Source: Pegea sp. RAD2-039 (taxonomy: Eukaryota; Chordata; Thaliacea; Salpida; Salpidae). From it: 64,000 nt of DNA. This document shows positions 13,741 through 24,946 of this stretch, piece after piece (position 1 is the first letter of the stretch; each line of letters begins with the position of its first letter). The stretch is taken from assembly GCA_034620365.1 (NCBI GenBank), contig JAQGEQ010000314.1, forward strand, positions 62,001 through 126,000. Reading direction: 5' to 3'. A program made the position numbers and the translations under genes. The notes beneath the pieces are model-generated. The model was not told where the DNA came from. It saw only the letters and a list, made by a program, of their open reading frames with translations, and searched no databases.

Positions 13741-14481
13741 ATGACGAAAAGAAGATTTCCTTGGAGTTACCAGTTATATCATCATCAGACAAAGACTCAT
13801 GTATCTATAAAAGAAATTTCTAATAATCAAATACTTATGAAATATTATTTCGGTAAAAAATTTTTATTTTTCTGAATTATTATTTTTTATCATATTTTGA
13901 ATTCTATATTGTAATTAAATTTTATATTTATAAAAACTCTTATCTGACTTAAATGATTATTTTCCATTTAAAATTTATTTAAAAATTTTATTTAAATCGT
14001 AAAATTGAATTATAATTGAAATAAATAAACTATTTTTTTAAGTTTTTTGAGTTTAAGCTAATACTTTAAATAAGTTCTTTATGATGATATTAATATTTTT
14101 ATATATTATTTTCTTTCTACTACCTTTTAATCTTCATAAATATTTAAATATTACATTTTATTATTTAGTTTTTGTAAATGTTTACGTTTTAAACTATTTC
14201 ATTAAATTTATTTCATAATTTAATTTATTAAAAAGTAATTCACAAATAAGTTTTTTGAACTTTTATATAAATTTATAATTTGTAAAAAGCATTTTTAATT
14301 TATTTTTTTCAAAATATTTTCAGATCAAACCCTGAAGAAATTATCCGAAGGAGCTAAACAATATTATCAAGATTCAGATGAAGTTGAAATGAAAGAAGAA
14401 GATGAAGAAAAAAGAGAAGATCAAGTTGACCGCTCTCAAACTTCAATTAAAGATTTTTTCTTTAAGCAAAATTCGATTTAA
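13741..14481 (+). CDS. small putative PCNA-interacting (PIP-box) protein
   Basis: Two exons (13741-13852, 14324-14481), with GGTAAAAA donor and TATTTTCAG acceptor, join in frame into 89 residues. I do not recognise the family. The N-terminus is basic and aromatic (MTKRRFPWSYQLYHHQTK). The middle is acidic and charged (EVEMKEEDEEKREDQVD). The C-terminus is QTSIKDFFFKQNSI, in which QTSIKDFF fits the PCNA-binding consensus QxxIxxFF with basic residues after it. That suggests a DNA replication or repair adaptor, but a PIP-like string can arise by chance. The start is chosen at the first ATG after AT-rich non-coding DNA, in an AAAATG context. Coding content is clearly richer in G+C than flanks. 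It could also be the 3' part of a larger gene. Confidence 0.5.
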
Positions 14482-15705
14482 CAAATTATTTTCTAATTAA
14501 ATTTTTTATTAAAATATCTTCTGAAACTTATAGAAGTAAAACCTTCAAAATGACAACAAAACTCATTTAAAAAGCAAAAACAGAACTTTGTTTTCAGAGA
14601 TGAGAACCACGCTAAATTCTAGAAACTTAACAATTTAAGTTTGAAAGATCGATATCTAGGATGTTGATGATGTTCCAACTATCTCGTTTGTGTCTTTAGG
14701 TGCTTTCAATATCATAAAAATTAAAACTTTTATCTTACTTCTAACTTAAATTTGTTTTCAAGCAACGAAACTGCTTTAAGTCATTCCACCAAAATGTGAC
14801 TTTCTGAGCTTTTTTTCACAAGGCCATAAAGGTCGTGACCGATTCGGCCCACAGGTTTAATCCACTCAAATCAAATATATAATAATAAATGATATTTGAT
14901 AAATATATCCATTAAAACTCAAATGGTTTTTGAATGAAAAAATCTTCTATATAAAAAATATCGAGTTTACACTTCCTATAAAGCTTTAGGAATATGGAGT
15001 TAGTAAAGTTTACAGGAAAAGTAGAATTTATCACAAATCAGTTTTCTTGAAAACGTTTTTTGAACTTATCTTTCAAAAAGCCTTCAATGAATAAGTTAAA
15101 AATAAATTAATTTTCTTTATATTTTATTGTCTGAAAATATTTTTGCACCAATTAAATCCTCGACAATTTCTATTTACTTTCCAAATAAAAAAGTTCCATT
15201 TCGTAGCAAAAGAAATAAACAATTAAATTATCGGCCAATTTATCTCACTAGTGGCTTCTGTCTTTGAATTTATTAATTAACACTGATAATATTTCAAAAG
15301 GTAACCAATCAAATCTGTTAATCTTCTTCAGATTATAGACTGTTCAATTGATTAATTTTAAAAATAAGATCTCCAAATCATTTAGCAGAAAACTGAATTG
15401 AAAGTTAACTAGCCTCCTCAAATCTTGAAGTAGCTAATTAAGTTTGACTTTTACTTATTTCATCAGACAAGTTTGAAACCAACAATTCAATCATCACATA
15501 AAGACACAAAATGTAGAGTACAGACGAGTAACAAAATGATTCAGGTTCTATTGTATCGTTTCTGTGAATAACTATTAACAATATCTTTAAGCGAGACATT
15601 TAATCGTTTCATAAATTTGTAGACCTAAATAAGGATGAAGATAACATCTTTCTGTCAAAGTCACTTTGTTCTTGAACCGTGCCACTCGCCCCTTTCAAGC
15701 ATTCC
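14482..15705. other. intergenic region, no gene seen
   Basis: About 1.2 kb between the small plus-strand gene and the NUDT19 3' end. It is less AT-biased than the deserts. I searched its minus strand for the missing C-terminal exon of NUDT19 and found none I could support. Confidence 0.4.
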
Positions 15706-15812
15706 ATGTAATTGTTCACTGTTATATAGTGCTAAAAATGCCAAATGACTAAATGTTACGAAGGGTTCTCTTCAGGTACCCTCCTTCGCATTTATTGTAT
15801 AAATAAATAAAT
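15706..15812 (+). mobile_element. LINE-B 3'-tail fragment abutting the NUDT19 stop
   Basis: Matches the 3' tail of the LINE-B family: ATGTAATTGTTCACTGTTATAT at its left and GGTACCCTCCTTCGCATTTAT followed by AAATAAATAAAT at its right. Compare the copies ending at 13355 and 49771. It is a short 5'-truncated insertion in antisense orientation to NUDT19, ending at the base next to the NUDT19 stop codon. Confidence 0.8.
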
Positions 15813-18800
15813 CTAACCAGGGTAAAGAGTAAGAAGTATATTGTCTTTAGTAATCGCATAGAGAGGAAGATATCTTTCCAATCCTTCTTTGCCACGTTCC
15901 ACACAGAAACTAAAAACCAAAGATTCATAGCAATAAATTGAAGATAAATCAATTTGAAAAGAGAAGACACTTTATCAGATTTCTATTTAAAACTTAGTGT
16001 CATTAGTCTAGAAGTTTTTATATCTAAACTTTACTTGATAAACTGTTGATGGTCATTGAACTTAAGAGTTCTTGAGAGTTCAAACACTTGAGGAGGTCCT
16101 AAAGAGAAGTTCCCTTCATAAAAATTCTTCAGATAATCATCACTGGTTCTCCACTAGTCAACAATTAACTTTTAGTGGGAATATTTCCACTTTATTTTCA
16201 TCTTACTTCAATTTCAGTTACTTCTTTGTTGTCTTCTTCAACGAAGTCAGCAGATTCAGAAATCGCGGCCGTGTAAAAGACTGTATCGTACCTTTTCGAA
16301 GGTTTCATACCATTACATTGAGGTGTTAGCCAATTACTCCATTCTTGTAAGTGCCAAATATCAGGGACACATCTTGAAAGTAAATTGTTTGTAAATATAA
16401 ACTGTTAATTATTATTAACCAAGAAAAAAATGTAATTTAGTAGTAGATGTTGAAGTTATTTGTGAATCATCTAAATAAATATTCAAATAAATCGAAATAT
16501 AAGAAATCTCTACAAGAATCTTTAAATAGATCTTTAAATGGTGCTCACCGAAGACTTTTGCAAAGATGTAAGAAGTTGTGAGCATCTTTATGAACTTTCT
16601 TCCTCCAAAAGTTCACTGATTCAAAATTATCAAATTGAAAAACATGAGAAAAATTATCACTGAAAAAAACAGAAAAGTTTTAAAAAAAGTTTCAGAAAGA
16701 TAAGATGTTACCGATTACACTGAGGAGTCTGTGTTGCTAGTAGAAGGCCAGTCTCTTCAAAGGTCTCACGGATAGCACAGATACGATATGAAATATCAGA
16801 AGGAAGATCAGAGAAGACATTAAGAGCGTGTGACGTCATCATAGGAGAAAGGAGACGGTCAGAAGGTTTAAGAATCAAACTTTCTAATTTTTTCATGAAA
16901 TTTGAATCTAAATATTTGAAGATTTCAAACCATTCAAGAGTGGAGTCAGCCTAAAATAGAATTTCGTTGAAAAAATTTTGTTGATTTGATGTTGGATTAC
17001 TTTGTCGAGACCTCCACCAGGAAAAACAAAGACATTTGGGAAGAATTTGGAAGTTGCACTTCTTTTAAGCATCAGTACATCGTAATTAGTTGTTAGACCT
17101 TTAAAAAAAAAGTAAGAAAAAACAATTATTCATTTAAAATATAAAACTTTAGTTAAAATTAGAAAATAATCTTTTTTAAATTTATATTTATTATTTAAAT
17201 ATTTATAATTATGTATTTGTGATTTATTTTGATAAATAAAAACTATTCTTTCTAATAAAATAAAACATTCAGTTTATATTTTAAAATGTTTGCTCAAAAT
17301 TCATATTTTATAAAACTATTTTGAGACAAATAAAACTAAAAATGATGTTATTACAAAAACTCTAAAATATTCTAAATAAAATTACAAAACTATTCAATGA
17401 AATTTGAAAAATTCAATAAATTAATAAAACAAATGAAATTAAAAGTGACCTTAAAGTTCAACAAGTTTTTAAATCTGAATTTTTTCAATTTTATAAATAA
17501 TTTTGAAGTTATTTGAGCCTTAAGCCTTTTTGATTTGAAATCAAATTTTGTCGTGTTTTCACTCCTGTAACATCTCCTGGTACGTGCGAGTAGGTCATGT
17601 AAGTGATGTGGGACAGTGACCTGGGACAGTGACCTGGGACAGTGACTTGGGACAGTGACTTGGGACAGTGACCTGGGACGGTGACCTGGAACAGTGACCT
17701 GGGACAGTGACCTAGGACAGTGACCTAGGATAGTGACCTAGGGACAGTGACCTGGGACAGTGGCCTAAGGACAGTAACCTGGGACAGTGTACTGGGACAG
17801 TGACCTAGGATAGTGACCTAGGGACAGTGACCTGGGACAGTGGCCTAAGGACAGTAACCTGGGACAGTGTACTGGGACAGTGACCTAGGATAGTGACCTG
17901 GGACAGTGACCTGGGACAGTGACCTGGGACAGTGACCTAGGATAGTGACCTAGGGACAGTGACCTGGGACAGTGACCTAAGGACAGTAACCTGGGACAGT
18001 GTACTGGGACAGTGACCTAGGATAGTGACCTAGGGACAGTGACCTGGGACAGTGACCTAAGGACAGTAACCTGGGACAGTGTACTGGGACAGTGACCTAG
18101 GATAGTGACCTAGGGACAGTGACCTGGGACAGTAATCTGGAACAGTGACCTGGGGACAGTGACCTGGGACGGTGACCTGGAACAGTGACCTGGGACAGTG
18201 ACCTGGGACAGTGACCTGGGACAGTGACCTAGGACAGTGACCTGGGACAGTGACCTGGGACAGTGACCTAGGAAAGTGACCTGGGACAGTGACCTGGGAC
18301 AGTGACGTGGGACAGTGACGTGGGACAGTAGCCTAGGACAGTGACCTGGGACAGTGACACAGTGACCTGGGACAGTGACCAGTGAGACAGTGACTTGACC
18401 TGGGACGGTGACACAGAGGTCAACTGATGGGACAGTGACCTGGGACAGTGACCTAGGACAGTGACCTAGGACAGTGACCTGGGACAGTGACCTGGGACAG
18501 TGACCTGGGACAGTGACCTGGGACAGTGACTTGGGACAGTGACTTGGGACAGTGACCTGGGACAGTGACCTGGGACAGTGACCTAGGATAGTGACCTGGG
18601 ACAGTGACCTGGGACAGTGACCTAGGACAGTGACCTGGGACAGTGACCTAGGGACAGTGACCTGGGACAGTGACCTGGGACAGTGGCCTGGGACAGTGAC
18701 CTGGGACAGTGATCTGGAACAGTAACCTAGGACAGTGACCTGGGACAGTGATCTAGGGAAAGTGACCTAGGACAGTAACCTGGGACAGTGACTTGGGACA

Positions 18801-19835
18801 GTAACCTAGGACAGTAACCTGGGACAGTGACTTGGGACGGTGACCTAGGACAGTGACCTGGGACAGTGACCTGGGACAGTGATCTGGGACAGTGACCTGA
18901 GACAGTGACTTGGGACGGTGACTTGGGACGGTGACCTAGGACAGTGACCTGGGACAGTGACCTGGGACAGTAACCTGGGACAGTGACCTGGGACAGTGAC
19001 CTGGGACAGTGACCTGGAACAGTGACCTGGGACAGTGACCTGGGACAGTGACTTGGGACAGTGACCTGGGACAGTGACCTGGGACAGTGACTTGGGACAG
19101 TAACCTAGGACAGTAACCTGGGACAGTGACTTGGGACGGTGACCTAGGACAGTGACCTGGGACAGTGACCTGGGACAGTGATCTGGGACAGTGACCTGAG
19201 ACAGTGACTTGGGACGGTGACACAGAGGTCAACTGATTGTCAGTTTTCTGTCTTGACTACTTTTGCTTCTTCTAAATCAACCACAATTCAAGAGAGATAT
19301 TTTCAGCACTCAATAGGTGATGTAGTGTTACATCTACAGTAATAAGTTGGGAACCCATGCATTCAAAGTACAATAAACTAATTTCTTCATAATTTCTTAA
19401 ATGTTATTTGATGTTCAAAACCAATTAAGAACTTTCGAGGAATTTGGCTACTATGGTTTAGTTTATTTTCATCTTTATAACTTCAGTAAAAATTCCAGTT
19501 TTTAAAGAATTAAAAAATATAATTTGGATGATTTGACTTTTTTACTTTTAAATTATCACATGCAATATATTTGAAGTCATTATAATCTCATAGATGTGAA
19601 TCAGACTGATAAATATTAGAAGAAAGAAAAAATATTTCTAATAATTGTATCTTTAATACAACAATGATAGGTAAAAACTATTCTAGTGAAAAATAGAAAT
19701 TATTTTTTTCTTTTTACGAAGTATTTTTATGAAAGAAAAAAACTCACACTGGTGTGGTTGATGGCTGATTTTTTTACCAATTGAAGGTTTAGTTATGATT
19801 AAAGTTGCTGCTGTTCTCCAATTTGGTGTTTTCAT
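15813..19835 (-). CDS. NUDT19: NUDT19-type Nudix hydrolase (acyl-CoA diphosphatase), C-terminally shortened
   Basis: The family hydrolyses CoA and acyl-CoA, usually in peroxisomes. Seven exons (19748-19835, 17001-17098, 16712-16950, 16549-16659, 16207-16372, 16035-16153, 15813-15909) join in frame into 305 residues. Diagnostic blocks: NWRTAATLIITKPS; FFPNVFVFPGGGLDK; the Nudix helix RICAIRETFEETGLLLA (core REx2EExG); WRKKVHKDAHNFLHLCKSL; VPDIWHLQEWSNWLTP; PPQVFELSRTLKFN; CVERGKEGLERYLPL. After LLTLYPG the frame meets TAG right where a LINE-B tail begins. About 60-65 residues found in vertebrate NUDT19, including the peroxisomal C-terminal tripeptide, are missing. Either the LINE truncated the gene or CCTG|GTTAG is a donor and another exon lies beyond. 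Intron 1 (2.6 kb) holds a large minisatellite. Exon 3 contains one TGACGTCA. The AAG acceptor of exon 5 is unusual. Confidence 0.88.
17596..19232. repeat. 13-bp minisatellite in NUDT19 intron 1 (about 120 units)
   Basis: The unit is GGGACAGTGACCT with variants (CTAGG, ATAGTG, TTGGG, GGTGACC and insertions that give 14 bp). There is higher-order structure: the string CAGTGTACTGGGACAGTGAC recurs near 17788, 17869, 18001 and 18081, spaced about 80 or 132 bp. A block at about 18785-18920 is repeated near 19085-19220 with the same run of variants. The motif CACAGAGGTCAACTGAT appears inside (near 18411) and at the right boundary (near 19221), so an array edge has been duplicated inward. The minus-strand open frame through it is an artefact of the 39-bp triple period. 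Confidence 0.95.
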
Positions 19836-21235
19836 TTTACAAAGATTAAATAAAATAAATATCTAAAAAATAGATTAATTTTTTTAGTTGAAATTTAAAT
19901 TATATTTCTTAAATTGAAGTTAAATATTTTTTGTGAGTGTTTATATCAAATTTATTTAATTAATATTTGTTGTTTTGAAAATGTTTTGAATAAAAATTAT
20001 TATTTGTTAGTGTTAGAAAAGTATTTCAAATTATCTGCGGTATTTTCAGTGATTAAAACAAATTTATTATTTAAAAATATGTACTTATTATGAAAATAAC
20101 AAAAATAAGTCATAAATAAAAGTTATTTATTATTTTTTTAATGTTAATAGTCAATATTTTTAATGAATTTATAATTAAGCTTAAAACAAAATAAAGTTTT
20201 AGAAATGTAAACAAATAAGCTTTTACAATTATGTACAAATATGGCGTAAATTTAAAAACATCAAATTAGGTTAATTACAAAGTTTTATTTGTAATAGTTT
20301 TGAAATAAATACGAATTTATCAAAACATTTTGGTTAAAATTATTTTTTTAATGAAATAAATATAGAAAGTTTTAATTAAAATTATTTTAGAAGAAAATGT
20401 TTTAACATTTGTCTTTTTAGTATGAAAATTATATGAAATAACACTTTATTATTGAAAGTAATTGGCATTCAGATAATTATTTAAAATTACCCAAATCTTC
20501 ATATAATTCTTAATCTATTTATTAGGAATATCCAGTTAGCTTCTTTTTTCAAATCTTATACGATCTAAAATTAACTGTAAAGTTTTTATTATTATATATT
20601 TTGGGATATATAACTTTTTTATAAGGTAAGCATTTAATAAATATCTGATTATTTGAAAAATGTGTGTGAAAAAAAATAAAAATAACAAGCTTTAAAAATT
20701 TTTTTGTAAAGTCATAGAAACTAATAGAAATATTTAAAAATTTATACTAATACGATCATACTTATATAATTTAAAAAGTTGGAAAAATAGAAACTAAAAA
20801 CATTGAAATTGATTTAAAGTTTTTTTAATGAAAAGGTATTTATCAGAAAAGGTATAATAAAATATGAGTTTATCCGTTTTTATCTTTTCATTAAAACTAT
20901 TTTGAAACTAATCTTTAGTGCGTCATATAAAAAGCAGTCTTTTTAATATAACATGAACTTTGTAAATGAATGGTTATTTTATGTTTCGCAAGAATGAACA
21001 AAGTTTTCTCTTTACAAAATTGTCGTAAAGCCTATAATTTAAAATATATGAGCTTTCGCATGATTTGCTGCTAATAAAAAGCCATTTTAGTTTAATGATA
21101 TACTATATAATTTAATTAAGTTTCGTTCATATCAATAAGTCATCAAATAGAAAAAGTATTAAAAAAATTTTATAAAAGATATGAAAGAAATATATTTGAA
21201 TTATTTTCAGGTAAAAAACTTAGAAATTTGATAAA
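19836..21235. other. AT-rich intergenic region between divergent genes
   Basis: About 1.4 kb separating the start of NUDT19 (minus) from the start of the three-finger/FN3 gene (plus), so both promoters should lie here. I see no exon, repeat array or clear regulatory motif. TTATTTTCAG at 21201-21210 just before the downstream ATG could be a 5' UTR acceptor. Confidence 0.4.
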
Positions 21236-23831
21236 ATGAAAAACGTTTTTTTATTCATTTTATGGATTTTCTTTGTAACCGTCAAAAGTAAGTAGTTTTA
21301 ACTTTGTAATTAAAAATATTGTTCGTTTTACAAAAAGCTTTTAAAAGCTTGTCAAATATTATTAACTAATCTAAACCTTTGATACTGACAACGAGATGGT
21401 TAAAGAAGATTACATCGTTGAAACTGTCTTCTCCAACCACAGAAAAGCGAAGACCATGAAAATACACCGGGACAAAAAACCTACAAAATTAACCTCGATG
21501 CTTTAGTCCGTGCCACAAAAGGGCAGTTTTAGAGAGTGCTCCACAATAATTAGACCCTTGGTAACCAAACTTCATCTACTGCTTCAGCTTAAAAGTTTAT
21601 TCTAAAAATGAATTTAAAAGTTATTGACGCAATTTATTTATTAGAATAAATGCGAATGAGGGTGCCTGAAGAGAGCACCTCCAACTAACACACATTCTCA
21701 CAAATAACATCTACTTACCCAAAAATATAGAAAGCAAAAGATGTAACATATGGCATTTCGATATCACTCAAAGCATATAACAGTGAACAATTACATAGGA
21801 AGAAAAAAATCACAGTTTAGAAATGACAATGTTGGCAATATTATAACGGTTCAACTTCTTTTTGAACAACGCGAGTGATTTTGATTATTATTAGTTTTTA
21901 AAAAACAGTTTCTCGTCTGTATAAACTTTTATAAAATACATTAAATTCTGAAATCAAATATAATTTTTTCGACATAATCTGTATTTAGCTTCTTTTTTAA
22001 AGTTGTATTTATCAAATTGTTGTTTTATGATTTCATCAAAGTGTTTATCTAAATATTTTTTAGTTTCTGATGGAGTTTTGTGTATTTTTTGTACTGATGT
22101 TACATCATTATCACTTTGTAATGATCTTACTTCGTGTGAGATTGAATGGAAATGTTTTTCTCAATCTTGGCTAAATGAAAACAGAACAAGATTTTGTAAG
22201 AAATATTTTCTAAATTATATTTCTTTAAATTAGATATTTTAAATGACTTAAAGTTCTTTTTTTAGTCAAATTTTATTAATTTTAAAACATATTTTTAGAT
22301 ATCTATAAAAATAAAACATTTTAATGAGTTTTATTTACGAATTTAAATTCTAAAAACTTTTTTTTGTAGTTTCTAAAGGATGTTACAACCCTTCTGTGAA
22401 AGAATGTAAACAATTCACTGATAATTGCTTGCCAACTAAACCTTTATTGCAGTGTTGCCAAACAGATTTATGTAATGTTGGAAATCCTTTTTTGGACTGG
22501 AGTCAGTTTGAAACACTCTTTTTCAGTTTTTTAAAATATTAAACAAAATATAACACAGATTAAGTAATTGATTTTTTGTTAGAGATAAAAATCTTTTTTC
22601 TTCAATGTTAATTTTATTTAATTCAAAAACAACAACAACAAACTTTCTCATAAAATTTGATTAATAATTAAATAAAACTGATTAAAACGACATTATAAGG
22701 AGTTAATTTCTAATTTTCACTTTTGTGTAGAATAAAAAGTTTGTTTTGATTAGGACCAAGAAAACCAGAAGATGTTATAATAACCAATATATCAAAAAAA
22801 TCAGTTAAAATTCAATGGAAAAAACAATGTGATAATTTATACTCATACCAAATCATTTATTTTCTAAATAAAACTGATACCCCCTCAGTTTTAATGACTT
22901 TAAATTTAACTGGCGAAAATTCAGTAAGTTCTAAAAACAATTTCAACAAAAAATTCTGTTATTTATTTATTTTTCTTAATTTTTTTTACCTAAAAATTAA
23001 ATGTAAAATGTATTCAAAATAAATTAAATAATTTTTAAAGTTCTTTTTATATTTATTATTTTTGTTAATTATTATTTTAAATAAAATATACAATTTTTAT
23101 ATTTTGTTTTCTTATGTTTAATAATTAAATTATTTTCTAACTTTGATTTTTATTTTTTGTAGGCTGTAATTGATTCTGTAAGCAAAGGACGCTATATCAT
23201 TAGCATAAGATCGTTTTATTTCAACATATTCAGTGAAATAGTTTCAAAAGTTGTGGATGTTGATGATGCTGAAGAAGAAGAAGGTAATAGATCTTCAAAT
23301 TGTGTTCATAATTTCACGAAAATTATATTTTATTCTTTACTTTTAATCATAATTTTTGTAGATATCGTTCTGTCACGAACTAATCTTCTCATAATATCAA
23401 TTACAATTCCTCTTATTATCTTTATCTGTCTTGTTGTTTTTGTGGTTATTTGTGTAAAACTGAAGAAACGTAAAAACCGTGATATTTATGTGGTTGACAG
23501 GATATATGAGGTACTCTTAAAAACTGTTTTTTATCTAACTTAATTTTAATCTTAATTAGAAATAATTATGTAAAAAATATAATTAATTAAAATCTATCAA
23601 AAACTAGGTTCACAAAAACAATTATAAAGTTTCCAAATATATTTTGACAAATATTATTTGCAATAATTTGTGATTTATTGAAGCTCTTTGTCAAAATAAT
23701 GTTTAAAAATACAAACTTTTGAATAAATCAAGAATATAAATTTCCTTATATACTAAAGGTTGATAAATTTATAAATTATTTTTATCCTATTTTAGGCTCC
23801 TTCAAACAGTGGAGCTGAACTCCGAAGGTGA
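21236..23831 (+). CDS. type I membrane protein: three-finger ectodomain + FN3 + TM
   Basis: Seven exons (21236-21287, 22064-22195, 22370-22501, 22754-22923, 23163-23283, 23362-23510, 23796-23831) sum to 264 codons in frame. Signal peptide MKNVFLFILWIFFVTVK. The Cys-rich domain (about residues 20-95) has the three-finger layout: LCIFC, KCFSQSW, SKGCYNP and the closing QCCQTDLCN (CCxxDxCN). Its order (CF..W, GC, CC, CN) recalls TGF-beta/BMP receptor ectodomains as well as Ly6. An FN3-like domain follows (PEDVIITNISKKSVKIQWKK, then SYQIIYFLNKT, ending YIISIRSFYFNIFSE), an acidic DDAEEEE linker, a TM span (LLIISITIPLIIFICLVVFV) and a short tail ending APSNSGAELRR. There is no kinase. The least certain join is exon 3 to 4 (donor GTCAGT at 22502); without it a Ly6-type protein would end at TAA near 22542. 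Intron 1 holds a LINE-B fragment. Confidence 0.7.
21632..21885 (-). mobile_element. LINE-B 3' fragment in an intron
   Basis: Reverse-complement copy of the LINE-B 3' end. From right to left it has the AATCACTCGCGTTGTTCAA end-of-coding block, the GTAATTGTTCACTGTTATAT motif and the CACCCTCATTCGCATTTATT tail. It lies in the first intron of the three-finger/FN3 gene, antisense to it. Confidence 0.85.
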
Positions 23832-24946
23832 ACTCTTCCTTGCTTTCAATAACTCAAGACTTATTTTGTAATCTAATATAAGCTAATCAAGACTAATATA
23901 AAAATATTAATGCTTTGGCTTTTAACAATAAAACAATTAAGCTGATTTACAAAAGATTTGTTTATTAAATGAATTATTAATTACAGTTTTATGTTTTGAT
24001 TTTTTACTTAAAAATATGTTTAGTTTAAGCAGCCTAAAAATATTGAAATTTTAGTTTTATTTGTTACATTTGCGTGACAATTATGGGAAAAGTGAAAGTG
24101 CAAATAATCAAATGATGACTTATTAGTTTTAAATAAAGTTATTGTTAGCATATGTTATTTTCAAAAAAATTTCGAAACAGTAAATATTTTTCTGAATTAT
24201 TTAATCTAATTTTTTCAACATTTAAAAAATAGCAAAACTGTTTTAGAAAAAGTTTTTTTTAAGTCATTTTTGAAGCTGTTATTTCGAATCAGTTCTATTA
24301 ACTTCAAAATAAAAAAACTAAAAACCATTTTATAAAAATATTTTAGAAATTAATTTAGTTTTTATAAAGTTTTGTAAAACAGTTTCTTAACCAACTAACA
24401 GGTCAACAACTTAATTTGTAAAAAGCTTTTTGATTAACAACAAAAAGTTCATCCTGCTCTTGAGGATGTTACTTTGATAGTAAGGTCCTTAAACTATTGA
24501 TGTAAACAGTTTGTTTGTTTAAAACACATGATATATACAAAGTATAAATTTCTCACGGTATTTTAAAGTGTCTTCTAATATTAGAAAAAGATAAACAAAT
24601 GTAACATTATCAGATAATCAAAGGTTTCACACAAATGATTTTTAATTTCTTATCAGAAAATCCGTTATCTTTTTGAAATCAAAATTTCTGATTTTATGGG
24701 AAATTATTTGAATATATAACACCAAATTCTCTTATTTGATTTAGTCTATTAAAAGGTAATGTTTGTAATAGTAAAAATCTAAATACAGGTCGCCATATGT
24801 TTCAAATTGAAAATGCTTTATTATATAATGTCATTTAATCCAGTTTATAAAAACACAGCTTGTTACAATACTAAAAATTAGTTTTAAAGACAAGTTATTT
24901 AGAATAAATTATTTTTTTTTAGACATTTAATTTGTCAAGTTTCAAA
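23832..24946. other. AT-rich intergenic region
   Basis: About 1.1 kb between two plus-strand genes. I see no coding exon, repeat array or RNA gene. TTTTTTTTTAG just upstream of the GPCR start (ending near 24922) may be a 5' UTR splice acceptor. Confidence 0.4.

Noticed and set aside
15749..15970. Minus-strand open frame beginning MSSLFKLIYL
   Set aside because: It runs in the wrong frame through the last NUDT19 exon and the antisense of a LINE tail.
18936..19232. Minus-strand open frame in the 13-bp array
   Set aside because: Reads through only because 3 x 13 = 39 bp; ends at the array edge and lies in an intron.
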